Of a stretch of DNA of 34,099 nucleotides, positions 6,823 through 13,823 are shown piece after piece; position 1 is the first letter of the stretch; every line of letters begins with the position of its first letter. The position numbers and the translations under genes are program-made. The DNA lies in NCBI RefSeq assembly GCF_019038435.1, contig NZ_JAGPOX010000109.1, positions 1 through 34,099 of the forward strand, written 5' to 3'. The notes below the pieces were generated by a model. That model saw only the letters and a list, made by a program, of their open reading frames with translations. It was not told the DNA's origin and did not search any database. Source of the DNA: Nocardia alni (GTDB lineage: Bacteria; Actinomycetota; Actinomycetes; Mycobacteriales; Mycobacteriaceae).

Positions 6823-7565
6823 TGCGAGAAGAACGCCCCGCGCGGATCGGGATGATAGTCCCGTCGTCCAACACCTGCCTGGAACCGATGAGCGCCCGAA
6901 TGCTCGGCGGCCGTGCGGATGTCACCATCCACTCCACCCGCATCCCGGTCACCCGGATCGCCCTGGACACCGGCTCGGACGGACAGTTCGATATCGAGCC
7001 CATGCGCCGGGCCGCCGAACTCCTCGCCACGGCCCACGTCGACGTCATCGCATGGAACGGCACCTCGGGTTCCTGGCTCGGCCCCGACCACGACCGCGCC
7101 ATCGTCGCCGACATCACCGCGACCACCGGAATCCCAGCCACCACATCGACACTGGCCTATCTGGAGGCCGCCCACACCTTCAATCTGACCACCCTGGGCC
7201 TGCTCACCCCTTACACCGAGGACGTGAACGCCCGAATCATCGCCGCCTACGCCGCTGAGGGCATCGATATCGTCGAGCACCGAGCCCTCGGGCTGAGCGA
7301 CAACGAATCGTTCGCGCGTGTCGAGCCCGCACGACTGGTCCCCTTATCGCGCGAGCTGGCCAGGCCACGCCCCGACGCACTGGCGTACCTGTGCACGAAC
7401 ATGTACGGCGCACCGATCACCGCCGAGGTCGAGGCGACCACCGGGGTTCCAGTGCTGGATTCGGTTGCCGTGACATTGTGGCGATGCTTGCGTGCACTCG
7501 GTCTATCCGCGCTGGCCCCACGCTGGGGCCGGTTGCTCACCTCCACATCGCAGCTACCGCGCTGA
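6822..7565 (+). CDS. Asp/Glu racemase superfamily protein, arylmalonate-decarboxylase-like
   Basis: A 247-residue protein; ATG 6822 is chosen over the adjacent ATG 6819 because GGAGG at 6811-6815 is better spaced, and it overlaps the previous stop as TGATG. The N-terminal Val-Pro-Ser-Ser-Asn-Thr motif is shared with maleate isomerase and arylmalonate decarboxylase. The first catalytic Cys of racemases and maleate isomerases is replaced by Gly80 (Trp-Asn-Gly-Thr-Ser), while the second is kept at Cys191. In addition T81, S82 and Y131 (Pro-Tyr-Thr-Glu-Asp-Val-Asn) lie where arylmalonate decarboxylase places its dioxyanion hole (Thr75, Ser76, Tyr126, with Gly74 and Cys188). This pattern predicts a cofactor-free malonate-type decarboxylase, not a two-base racemase. 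The natural substrate of that enzyme class is not established, to my knowledge. Confidence 0.85.
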   Translation: MREERPARIGMIVPSSNTCLEPMSARMLGGRADVTIHSTRIPVTRIALDTGSDGQFDIEPMRRAAELLATAHVDVIAWNGTSGSWLGPDHDRAIVADITATTGIPATTSTLAYLEAAHTFNLTTLGLLTPYTEDVNARIIAAYAAEGIDIVEHRALGLSDNESFARVEPARLVPLSRELARPRPDALAYLCTNMYGAPITAEVEATTGVPVLDSVAVTLWRCLRALGLSALAPRWGRLLTSTSQLPR

Positions 7566-7589
7566 GCTTTCCGACGTGATGAGCGACAA

Positions 7590-7760
7590 GCCGGGCCTCT
7601 GGGATCCACTGACGCCGCCGCGCTCGAGTCGCCGTACGAGAAGCCCAGCACCCGCTCCTGGACTTTGATTCGCCTCACCGCGGGCACGATCTCGTCGACC
7701 ACCTGCTCGTCGGCGGGCGCTCGGCGAAGTTCCATGCGGCGGCCGATAGCCTGTACCAGC
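7590..7760 (-). pseudogene. Possible decayed gene fragment in the 303-bp gap before proS
   Basis: Between the decarboxylase-like gene and proS (7566-7868) there is no intact gene. On the minus strand a stretch around 7600-7740 reads with G or C in nearly every third position and contains Val-Leu-Gly-Phe-Ser-Tyr-Gly-Asp, which faintly resembles the start of a helix-turn-helix such as sigma region 4. No plausible start, stop or full domain can be drawn. It may be a remnant; I cannot name the family. No clear terminator was seen between the convergent genes. Confidence 0.25.
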
Positions 7761-7868
7761 TGACCGGTGTCAAGCCGGGCTGGAGCGGTGCGACTGGCCT
7801 GCGATCGGTTCAGGAAAACCCCGGCGGAATACACATCCGGACGGTGAGGTGGCGCTCGGGCAGCGGGC

Positions 7869-9626
7869 TCAGCCGCGGACCTTGGCCAGTACCGCCTCGA
7901 CCGCACCCTCGGCCGGGATCTCGTCGCTGGTCCCGGCGAAGCGGTCGCGCAGTTCCACCTTGCCTTCGGCCCAGCCGCGGCCGACGATCAGGACCAGGGG
8001 CATGCCGAGTAGTTCGGCGTCCTTGAACTTCACTCCCGGGGATGCGGTGCGGTCGTCCAGCAGGACCTCGAGGCCTTGTGAATCCAGTTGGGCGGCAACC
8101 TGTTCCGCGCCCGCGCGGGCGGCGGCGTCCTTGTTGGCGATGACCACGTGCACGTCGAACGGGGCGACCTCGCGCGGCCAGCGCAGGCCCTTGTCGTCGT
8201 GCATCTGCTCGGCCAGCACCGCGACCATGCGGGAGACGCCGACGCCGTAGGAGCCCATGACCAGGCGCACCGGCTTGCCGTTCTCGCCGAGCACGTCTAC
8301 CTCGAAGGCGTCGGTGTACTTGTAGCCGAGCTGGAATATGTGGCCGATCTCGATGCCGCGCGCGGCCGCCAGCACGCCCTTGCCGTCGGGCGAGGGGTCG
8401 CCGTCGCGGACCTCGGCGGCCTCGATGGTGCCGTCGGGGGTGAAATCGCGCCCGGCGACCAGGCCCACCACATGCTTGTTCGGTGCGTCCGCGCCGGTGA
8501 TCCAGGACGTCCCGGTGACGACGCGCGGGTCGACCAGATAGCGAACGCCGTTGTCCTGCAATCCCTTCGGGCCGATATAACCCTTCACCAGGAAGGGGTT
8601 CTCCTTGAAGTCCTGCTCGGTGAGCAGCTCCACCTCGGCCGGTTCCAGCGAGGCGCCCATGCGCTTGTCGTCGACCTCGCGATCGCCGGGCACGCCGATG
8701 CCGAGGATTTCGGTCTTGCCGTCCGGGTGCCGCAGTTTGACCATGACGTTCTTGAGCGTGTCCGCGGCGGTGACCGGGCGGCCGTACTGCTCCGCGATAC
8801 CAGCCGCGTTGGCCCAGTCGACCAGGGTCGCGATCGTGGGCGCGCCGGGGGTGTCGTGGACCTTGGCGGCGGCCAGGCCCGCCAGCGGAATCTCCGCCGG
8901 CGGGGGCGTGACGACGGCCTCGACGTTCGCCGCGTAGCCGGACTCGCGGCAGACCACGTAGGTGTCCTCGCCGACCGGGCTGTCGGCCAGGAATTCCTCC
9001 GACGCACTGCCGCCCATCGCGCCCGAGGTGGCCGCGACGATCACGTACGTGACGCCGAGGCGGTCGAAGATGCGCTGATATGCCTTGCGGTGCGCGTCGT
9101 AGCTGACCTGGAGTCCGGCCGGATCGAGGTCGAAGGAGTACGAGTCCTTCATGACGAACTCGCGCCCACGCAGGATGCCCGCGCGGGGACGCTCCTCGTC
9201 GCGATACTTGGTCTGGATCTGGTACAGCGTGACGGGCAGATCCTTGTACGAGTTGTACTCGCCCTTCACGGTGAGGGCGAACAGCTCCTCATGAGTGGGT
9301 CCCAGCAGGTAATCGGCCTTCTTGCGGTCCTGCAGCCGGAACAGCGCGTCACCGTATTCGGTCCACCGGTTGGTGGCCTCGTACGGCTCGCGCGGCAGCA
9401 GCGCGGGCAGCGAGATCTCCTGGGCGCCGATCGCGTTCATCTCCTGGCGCACCACGTCCTCGACCTTGCGCAGCACCCGCAGCCCCAACGGCAACCATGA
9501 ATACACGCCCGGCGCGATGCGGCGAACGTATCCCGCGCGCACGAGGAGTTTGTGGCTGGGCACCTCCGCGTCGGCGGGGTCGTCGCGCAGGGTGCGCAGG
9601 AACAGGTGCGAGAGACGGGTGATCAC
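7869..9626 (-). CDS. proS: Prolyl-tRNA synthetase (bacterial type, with editing domain)
   Basis: A 585-residue class II aminoacyl-tRNA synthetase that charges tRNA-Pro. The start is the GTG at 9626 (Met-Ile-Thr-Arg-Leu-Ser); the frame stays open far upstream but that part is antisense to yaaA. Motif 1 begins at the Ala-Pro-Gly-Val-Tyr-Ser-Trp-Leu-Pro-Leu-Gly segment, motif 2 is seen as Arg-Asp-Glu-Glu-Arg-Pro-Arg-Ala-Gly-Ile-Leu-Arg-Gly-Arg-Glu-Phe, motif 3 as Gly-Ser-Tyr-Gly-Val-Gly-Val-Ser-Arg. Between motifs 2 and 3 lies the roughly 160-residue insertion domain that hydrolyses Ala-tRNA-Pro. The C-terminal anticodon domain ends the protein. Length matches M. tuberculosis ProS (about 582). 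It appears to be transcribed from a leaderless promoter. Confidence 0.98.
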   Translation of the reverse strand: MITRLSHLFLRTLRDDPADAEVPSHKLLVRAGYVRRIAPGVYSWLPLGLRVLRKVEDVVRQEMNAIGAQEISLPALLPREPYEATNRWTEYGDALFRLQDRKKADYLLGPTHEELFALTVKGEYNSYKDLPVTLYQIQTKYRDEERPRAGILRGREFVMKDSYSFDLDPAGLQVSYDAHRKAYQRIFDRLGVTYVIVAATSGAMGGSASEEFLADSPVGEDTYVVCRESGYAANVEAVVTPPPAEIPLAGLAAAKVHDTPGAPTIATLVDWANAAGIAEQYGRPVTAADTLKNVMVKLRHPDGKTEILGIGVPGDREVDDKRMGASLEPAEVELLTEQDFKENPFLVKGYIGPKGLQDNGVRYLVDPRVVTGTSWITGADAPNKHVVGLVAGRDFTPDGTIEAAEVRDGDPSPDGKGVLAAARGIEIGHIFQLGYKYTDAFEVDVLGENGKPVRLVMGSYGVGVSRMVAVLAEQMHDDKGLRWPREVAPFDVHVVIANKDAAARAGAEQVAAQLDSQGLEVLLDDRTASPGVKFKDAELLGMPLVLIVGRGWAEGKVELRDRFAGTSDEIPAEGAVEAVLAKVRG

Positions 9627-9634
9627 GGATGCAC

Positions 9635-9640
9635 AGCGTA
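9635..9640 (-). promoter_or_regulatory. Leaderless -10 element of proS
   Basis: On the minus strand TACGCT ends 8 nt before the GTG start of proS, and no Shine-Dalgarno sequence is present. A TTGTCG lies about 19 nt further upstream as a possible -35. The spacing places the transcription start at or next to the initiation codon. Confidence 0.5.
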
Positions 9641-9759
9641 GCTGTCGTCCCGGCGATGCCGACAACGCATCAGACCTAACAGACCACGCGTCGCACCGGC
9701 CGAGCTCGTCTATCCCGCCGACCGATAGTCCCCTCAACCGAATCCGTCGCCCACGCCGG

Positions 9760-9765
9760 TACCGT
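9760..9765 (+). promoter_or_regulatory. Leaderless -10 element of yaaA
   Basis: TACCGT ends 8 nt before the GTG start at 9774 and there is no ribosome binding site, consistent with a leaderless transcript. No good -35 hexamer is seen. Confidence 0.45.
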
Positions 9766-9773
9766 ATCGCCTC

Positions 9774-10517
9774 GTGCTGGTGATCTTGCCTCCCTCCGAA
9801 ACCAAGTCCGATGGCGGCGACCTGGGTCCGCTCGACCTGGACTCGCTGTCGTTGCCACAGCTCACCGCCGTCCGCGACAAGCTGGTGACCGAGCTCGTCC
9901 AGCTGTCCGGCGACCCGGAGGCCGCACGCGCGGCGCTGAGCCTGGGCAAGGGCGCCGACGCGGAGATCGCCCGCAACGCCGCCCTGCGCACCTCCGCGAC
10001 CCGGCCCGCGCTCGAGCGCTACACCGGGGTCCTCTACGACGCGCTGGACGCGGGATCGTTCACCGCGACCGAACGCGCGAAGGCGCGCGAGCGGCTCGCC
10101 ATCGGTTCGGCGCTGTTCGGGGTGGTGCGCGCGGACGATCCGATCCCGGCGTACCGCCTGTCCGGCGGATCCAAGCTGCCCGGCCACACGACGCTTGCCG
10201 CACTGTGGAAACCGGTCCTGACACCGGCACTGCGCGAGGAGGCCGCCGGGCAGCTGGTCGTGGACCTGCGCTCGGGCGCCTACGCGCAGCTGGGCCGCAT
10301 CCCCGGCGCCGTCACCGCGACCGTGCTGACCGAACGCCCGGACGGCACCCGCACGGTGGTCTCCCACTTCAACAAGCACCACAAGGGCCTGCTGGCCCGC
10401 GCGCTGGTGTGCAGCCGGGCCGAACCCACCGATATCGCCGGTCTGGCGCGCGTCGCCGAGAAATTCGGGTTGCACGCGGAAATCGCGTCCTCCTCCGAAC
10501 TGCTGGTGCTCACCTGA
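9774..10517 (+). CDS. yaaA: YaaA-family (UPF0246) peroxide-stress protein
   Basis: A 247-residue protein starting at GTG 9774, divergent from proS. The N-terminal Leu-Pro-Pro-Ser-Glu-Thr-Lys and the C-terminal Ser-His-Phe-Asn-Lys-His-His-Lys-Gly-Leu-Leu-Ala-Arg are the hallmark segments of the YaaA/DUF328 family, and the length fits. In Escherichia coli YaaA limits intracellular iron and oxidative DNA damage under peroxide stress and has a DNA-binding fold; its role in actinobacteria is less studied. It has its own short intergenic promoter and is followed by a 235-bp gap. Confidence 0.9.
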   Translation: MLVILPPSETKSDGGDLGPLDLDSLSLPQLTAVRDKLVTELVQLSGDPEAARAALSLGKGADAEIARNAALRTSATRPALERYTGVLYDALDAGSFTATERAKARERLAIGSALFGVVRADDPIPAYRLSGGSKLPGHTTLAALWKPVLTPALREEAAGQLVVDLRSGAYAQLGRIPGAVTATVLTERPDGTRTVVSHFNKHHKGLLARALVCSRAEPTDIAGLARVAEKFGLHAEIASSSELLVLT

Positions 10518-10667
10518 ACCCATTCCGGCGGGCTCGATCGTCTCTCCGAGATGAATTCCGAGTAGCGCGGAATTGAACGATAAGGTTCTGGGCGGCATCC
10601 AGTTTCGCAAGATCCGGCAAAGTCCGAGTATATCCGCAGCACAGCGCCTCGTAACACATTGTTGCGC

Positions 10668-10697
10668 TTGGGAAGTTGCGCCTTTAACCCGTACTCT
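10668..10697 (+). promoter_or_regulatory. Candidate promoter of the repeat-rich membrane protein gene
   Basis: TTGGGA (10668-10673) and TACTCT (10692-10697) are separated by 18 nt, and would give a leader of roughly 50 nt before the GTG at 10753. The rest of the 10518-10752 gap holds no recognisable gene; the sequence TCCGAG recurs in direct orientation around 10545-10630. Confidence 0.3.
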
Positions 10698-10752
10698 CAG
10701 CGCAGGTACCGGCATGCGCCGGGCGACAATTCGTGATGTCGAGGAGCACGGC

Positions 10753-12702
10753 GTGGGTGCCGATACCCAACGTGAAAACATGGACGCACACAACGAAACA
10801 GCCTCCCCGGACGACGGTTCGGCTCCCGCGGACGGCGAAAACCCTGAGAGCAGAACGTCTTCCGATGTCCCCGAGGGCAGTACGTCTCATGAAGGTGTGC
10901 AGACTCCCACCGACGGCGCGGCGCGCGAGGCCAAGGCACTGGAAGAGCTGGCCGATCGGCTGAACAAGGAGTATGCGCACTCCGAACAGAGCGTCGCGAG
11001 TGCGATCGATAAGGCGCTCGCCCGCTTCCACGGGCATGCGGTCCGCGATTTCGTCCCGATCCTGGTGGAGCGGATCGCCCGCCGGGAATTGGAAGGCAAA
11101 CCGGAGGAGAGCGTCGCCGAGAGCACCTCGAGTCCGGCCGATACGGGCACGGCCGCCGCGGACGCGATCGAGCCGGAACCGACGACTCCGGACACGAGCG
11201 ATCCGGACACGGAGGATACCGCCGCGACCGATCCGGATACGACCGAGACAGCCACAACCACCTCGGACACAAGCACCCCGACCGCGACCGACACGCCTAC
11301 AACCGATCCGGACACGAGCGATCCGGACACGAACGCCACGGCCATAGCCCATCCAGGCACGAACGATCCGGACACCAGCGATATCGCCGCGATCGATCCG
11401 GACGCCGGCGGTCCGAACACATCCGAAACAACTACAACTACCCCGACCACGACCGAAACAGCCGCAACCGAGCCAGACACGAGCGATCCGAACATGAGCA
11501 CTCCAGGCACAACCGATCCAGGCAACAGCGATCCGGGCAACACGAGTCCTGAACCCACTGCAATCGCGGACAGATTGCGTTCCGGCGCAAGAAATCTCGT
11601 CCGCGGTCCATTGACCGGCGCCCACATCCTGGTTTCGGCGCTGGTGGCGATCGTACTGATTCTCCTGTTCGTGCACCCGCACACCACCGGTAAATCAAAC
11701 GAAAATAACACTGCCACATCGACTTCCGTGGTAACAGTGCACGGCGTGGTCGGCTCGGAGAAGCTGGCCTACTTCGGCGATCCGAAGGTCATCGACGCAC
11801 TGGCCCGGCACGGGCTGCGGGTGCAGGTCGAGCCCGCCGGGTCGCGTCAGATCGCCACCTCGGTGAACCTGGGCAAATACGATTTCGCCTTCCCGTCGAG
11901 CGAGCCGGCCGCGGAAACGATTCTGCGCGAACGCAATCTGACCACCAAGTACACACCGTTCTCCTCGCCGATGGCGATCGCGACATTCAAGCCCATCGTC
12001 GATCTGCTGACCGCGGCCGGCGTGGTGCGGCCGGGCCCGGTCCCGACCCTCGACATGAACCGCTACCTCCAACTGGTCGACACCGGAACGCAGTGGAATC
12101 AGTTGCCCGGCAACACCACCTACCCGGTGCCGAAGAACATCCTGGTTTCCACCACGGATCCGCGTACCTCCAATTCCGCGGACATGTATGTGGCGATCGC
12201 CAGTTACGTCGCCAACGACAACACGATCGTGCGCGGCCCGGTCGCGGAGGCCAACGCGGTGGACAAGATCGCCAAATTGTTCGTCGGACAAGGATATTCG
12301 GATAATTCCAGTGCGGGTCCGTTCGATCAGTACCTGTCCGCGGGCATGGGCCCGACCCCGATGGTGCTGATCTACGAGGCTCAGTACGTGGAGGCCGCGG
12401 TCGCGGGCCGGATCACCCCCGACATGGAGTTGCTGTACCCGTCCCCGACGGTGCTGTCGCGGCACACCCTGGTCCCGCTCGACCCCGCGGGCGACCGGCT
12501 CGGCCGCCTGCTGACCAGCGATCCGGAGCTGCAGGCACTGGCCGCCCAGCACGGATTCCGGACCGATGATCCGGCCCAGTTCACGAAGGTGACCACCCAG
12601 CACAACGTCCCGGTCACCCCGCAGGTGACGGACGTGGTCGACGCGCCCGCCTACGACACCCTGCAGCACCTGCTGGACGGTGTGTCCAAGGCCTACAGCT
12701 GA
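10753..12702 (+). CDS. Membrane-anchored protein: N-terminal helical domain, Thr/Asp/Pro repeats, TM helix, binding-protein-like domain
   Basis: About 649 residues from GTG 10753, chosen because GAGGAG lies 6 nt before it; the frame is open from 10573 but the upstream part lacks a good site. Residues about 1-55 are acidic and disordered. Residues about 59-115 form a predicted three-helix domain ending in Asp-Phe-Val-Pro-Ile-Leu-Val-Glu-Arg, a pattern seen in DUF3562-like actinobacterial domains. Residues about 120-275 are a low-complexity region built on Asp-Pro-Asp-Thr-Ser-type units. One membrane helix lies near 290-310. The remaining about 330 residues resemble a periplasmic solute-binding fold (a Gly-Ser-Glu-Lys start and Tyr-Asp-Phe-Ala-Phe-Pro-Ser-Ser-Glu-Pro segment) that would lie outside the membrane. 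The ligand and partner are unknown; no ABC transporter genes are nearby. Confidence 0.75.
   Translation: MGADTQRENMDAHNETASPDDGSAPADGENPESRTSSDVPEGSTSHEGVQTPTDGAAREAKALEELADRLNKEYAHSEQSVASAIDKALARFHGHAVRDFVPILVERIARRELEGKPEESVAESTSSPADTGTAAADAIEPEPTTPDTSDPDTEDTAATDPDTTETATTTSDTSTPTATDTPTTDPDTSDPDTNATAIAHPGTNDPDTSDIAAIDPDAGGPNTSETTTTTPTTTETAATEPDTSDPNMSTPGTTDPGNSDPGNTSPEPTAIADRLRSGARNLVRGPLTGAHILVSALVAIVLILLFVHPHTTGKSNENNTATSTSVVTVHGVVGSEKLAYFGDPKVIDALARHGLRVQVEPAGSRQIATSVNLGKYDFAFPSSEPAAETILRERNLTTKYTPFSSPMAIATFKPIVDLLTAAGVVRPGPVPTLDMNRYLQLVDTGTQWNQLPGNTTYPVPKNILVSTTDPRTSNSADMYVAIASYVANDNTIVRGPVAEANAVDKIAKLFVGQGYSDNSSAGPFDQYLSAGMGPTPMVLIYEAQYVEAAVAGRITPDMELLYPSPTVLSRHTLVPLDPAGDRLGRLLTSDPELQALAAQHGFRTDDPAQFTKVTTQHNVPVTPQVTDVVDAPAYDTLQHLLDGVSKAYS
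11125..11565 (+). repeat. Degenerate coding repeat (Asp-Pro-Asp-Thr units)
   Basis: The DNA repeats variants of GATCCGGACACGAGC, in frame with the membrane protein gene, giving Asp-Pro-Asp-Thr-Ser/Asn/Thr units interspersed with Thr/Ala runs. Near-identical pairs lie around 11186-11210 and 11306-11330. The region is predicted to be cytoplasmic and disordered, because it precedes the only membrane helix. Such tracts can change length by recombination. Confidence 0.7.
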
Positions 12703-12729
12703 GGATCCTGAGGTGGTAGAAGTGAACGG

Positions 12730-13119
12730 GTGGACACCGACGGTATGGATCCAGAGCTGATCGAGCTGGCGGGCCGGGTATTCGACCTGGCCCGCACGGG
12801 TGACGCGAGCGCGCTGGGCGCCTATCTGGACGTCGGTGTGCCGGTGAATCTGACCAACGACCGCGGTGATTCCCTGCTCATGCTGGCGGCCTACCACGGC
12901 CACCTCGACGCGGTCACCGTCCTGCTCGACCATGACGCCGACCCCAACCGCGCCAACGACAAGGGGCAGACCCCCGCCGCGGGCGCGGTCTTCAAGGGTG
13001 AGGACGATATTCTGCGCGCTCTGCTCGACGCGGGCGCCGATCCGGATGCCGGGACTCCGTCCGCCCGGGATTCGGCCACCATGTTCGGCAAGACGGAGCT
13101 GCTCGAGCTATTCGGCTAG
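12730..13119 (+). CDS. Small ankyrin-repeat protein
   Basis: A 129-residue protein with about three ankyrin repeats: one around residues 15-45, a clear one around 46-78 (Gly-Asp-Ser-Leu-Leu-Met-Leu-Ala-Ala-Tyr-His-Gly-His, then Val-Leu-Leu-Asp-His-Asp-Ala-Asp-Pro-Asn), and another around 79-110 (Gly-Gln-Thr-Pro, then Leu-Leu-Asp-Ala-Gly-Ala-Asp-Pro-Asp). There is no signal peptide, so it is probably cytoplasmic and mediates protein contacts. It starts 27 nt after the membrane protein gene. The GTG at 12730 and the ATG at 12745 are both possible starts; neither has a strong ribosome binding site. It may share a transcript with the upstream gene. Confidence 0.85.
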   Translation: MDTDGMDPELIELAGRVFDLARTGDASALGAYLDVGVPVNLTNDRGDSLLMLAAYHGHLDAVTVLLDHDADPNRANDKGQTPAAGAVFKGEDDILRALLDAGADPDAGTPSARDSATMFGKTELLELFG

Positions 13120-13159
13120 CGCTCACCACGCGACGCGGCGGGCCGGCCGATGGCGGCGT

Positions 13160-13609
13160 CTACTCCACGACGCCGATGTCCTCGTACCAGAGGTCGGGCC
13201 GCTCGGCGATGAACCGCGTCATCATGTCCACGCAGCGCTGATCATCGAGGACCGCGATCCGCACCCCGTGCTCGGCGAGCCAGTCGTGGCCGCCGGTGAA
13301 TGTGCGCGACTCCCCCACGATGACCGCGCCGATGCCGAACTGCCGCACCAGCCCGCTGCAATACCAGCACGGCGACAACGTGGTGACCATGATCGTGTCG
13401 CGGTAATCCCGGCGCCGCCCCGCGGCGCGGAAGGCGTCGGTCTCCGCGTGCACGCTCGGGTCGTCGGCCTGGACACGTCGATTGTGCCCGCGCCCCAACA
13501 GATTTCCCGCCGAGTCGAACAGCGCGGCCCCGATGGGGATACCACCCTCCGAGAGTCCGAGCCGTGCCTCGTCGAAGGCCGTATCCAGGAGTCGTTCCGC
13601 GCTGATCAT
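13160..13609 (-). CDS. Cytosine-deaminase-like (CDA superfamily) zinc hydrolase
   Basis: A 149-residue nucleoside/nucleobase deaminase. The ATG at 13609 is preferred over the GTG at 13615 because AGGA lies 7 nt upstream. The zinc motif is complete: His-Ala-Glu (near residue 65) and Ser-Pro-Cys-Trp-Tyr-Cys (near 95), with the intervening Arg-Arg-Asp-Tyr-Arg-Asp-Thr segment that resembles yeast-type cytosine deaminase more than the tRNA adenosine deaminase TadA. It would convert cytosine to uracil or deaminate a similar base in the cytosol. It follows the pucR gene on the same strand, with a permease-like relic in between, which links it to nucleobase metabolism. Confidence 0.85.
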   Translation of the reverse strand: MISAERLLDTAFDEARLGLSEGGIPIGAALFDSAGNLLGRGHNRRVQADDPSVHAETDAFRAAGRRRDYRDTIMVTTLSPCWYCSGLVRQFGIGAVIVGESRTFTGGHDWLAEHGVRIAVLDDQRCVDMMTRFIAERPDLWYEDIGVVE

Positions 13610-13617
13610 GATCACAT

Positions 13618-13800
13618 CCTGCCCTATGCGCCGACTGCTCGTGCGTCTCCTCCAGGACCGTACGACCCAGCAGTGGGTACCGGTCCGGATCGCGGCGCTC
13701 CGGATACATCGCACAGCCCGAGCCCAGCACCGCGATCGCACACACCGGCGGCACCACGATCGCGGGCGAGGGAATGCCGCCGCGACGTGAAGCGAGGTTA
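13618..13800 (-). pseudogene. Possible C-terminal relic of a permease upstream of the deaminase
   Basis: In the 214-bp gap between pucR and the deaminase gene the minus strand reads a hydrophobic stretch (Val-Val-Pro-Pro-Val-Cys-Ala-Ile-Ala-Val-Leu-Gly-Ser-Gly) followed by Pro-Glu-Arg-Arg-Asp-Pro-Asp-Arg-Tyr-Pro-Leu-Leu-Gly-Arg-Thr-Val-Leu-Glu. This looks like the last membrane helix and cytoplasmic tail of an APC/NCS1-like transporter. Upstream the frame meets a TGA around 13820, and downstream it runs into the deaminase gene without its own stop. I infer a deletion that removed most of a permease gene. The family guess rests on the tail only. Confidence 0.35.
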
Positions 13801-13823
13801 CGACCGCAGACGGCTCGTTCACC

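Noticed and set aside
8088..9500. 470-codon plus-strand frame inside proS
   Set aside because: Antisense to intact synthetase motifs; translation is Val/Asp/Gly/Arg-rich without recognisable domains.
9627..10793. N-terminal extension of the proS frame
   Set aside because: It lies antisense to yaaA, has no aminoacyl-tRNA synthetase sequence, and the GTG at 9626 with a leaderless promoter gives the normal length.
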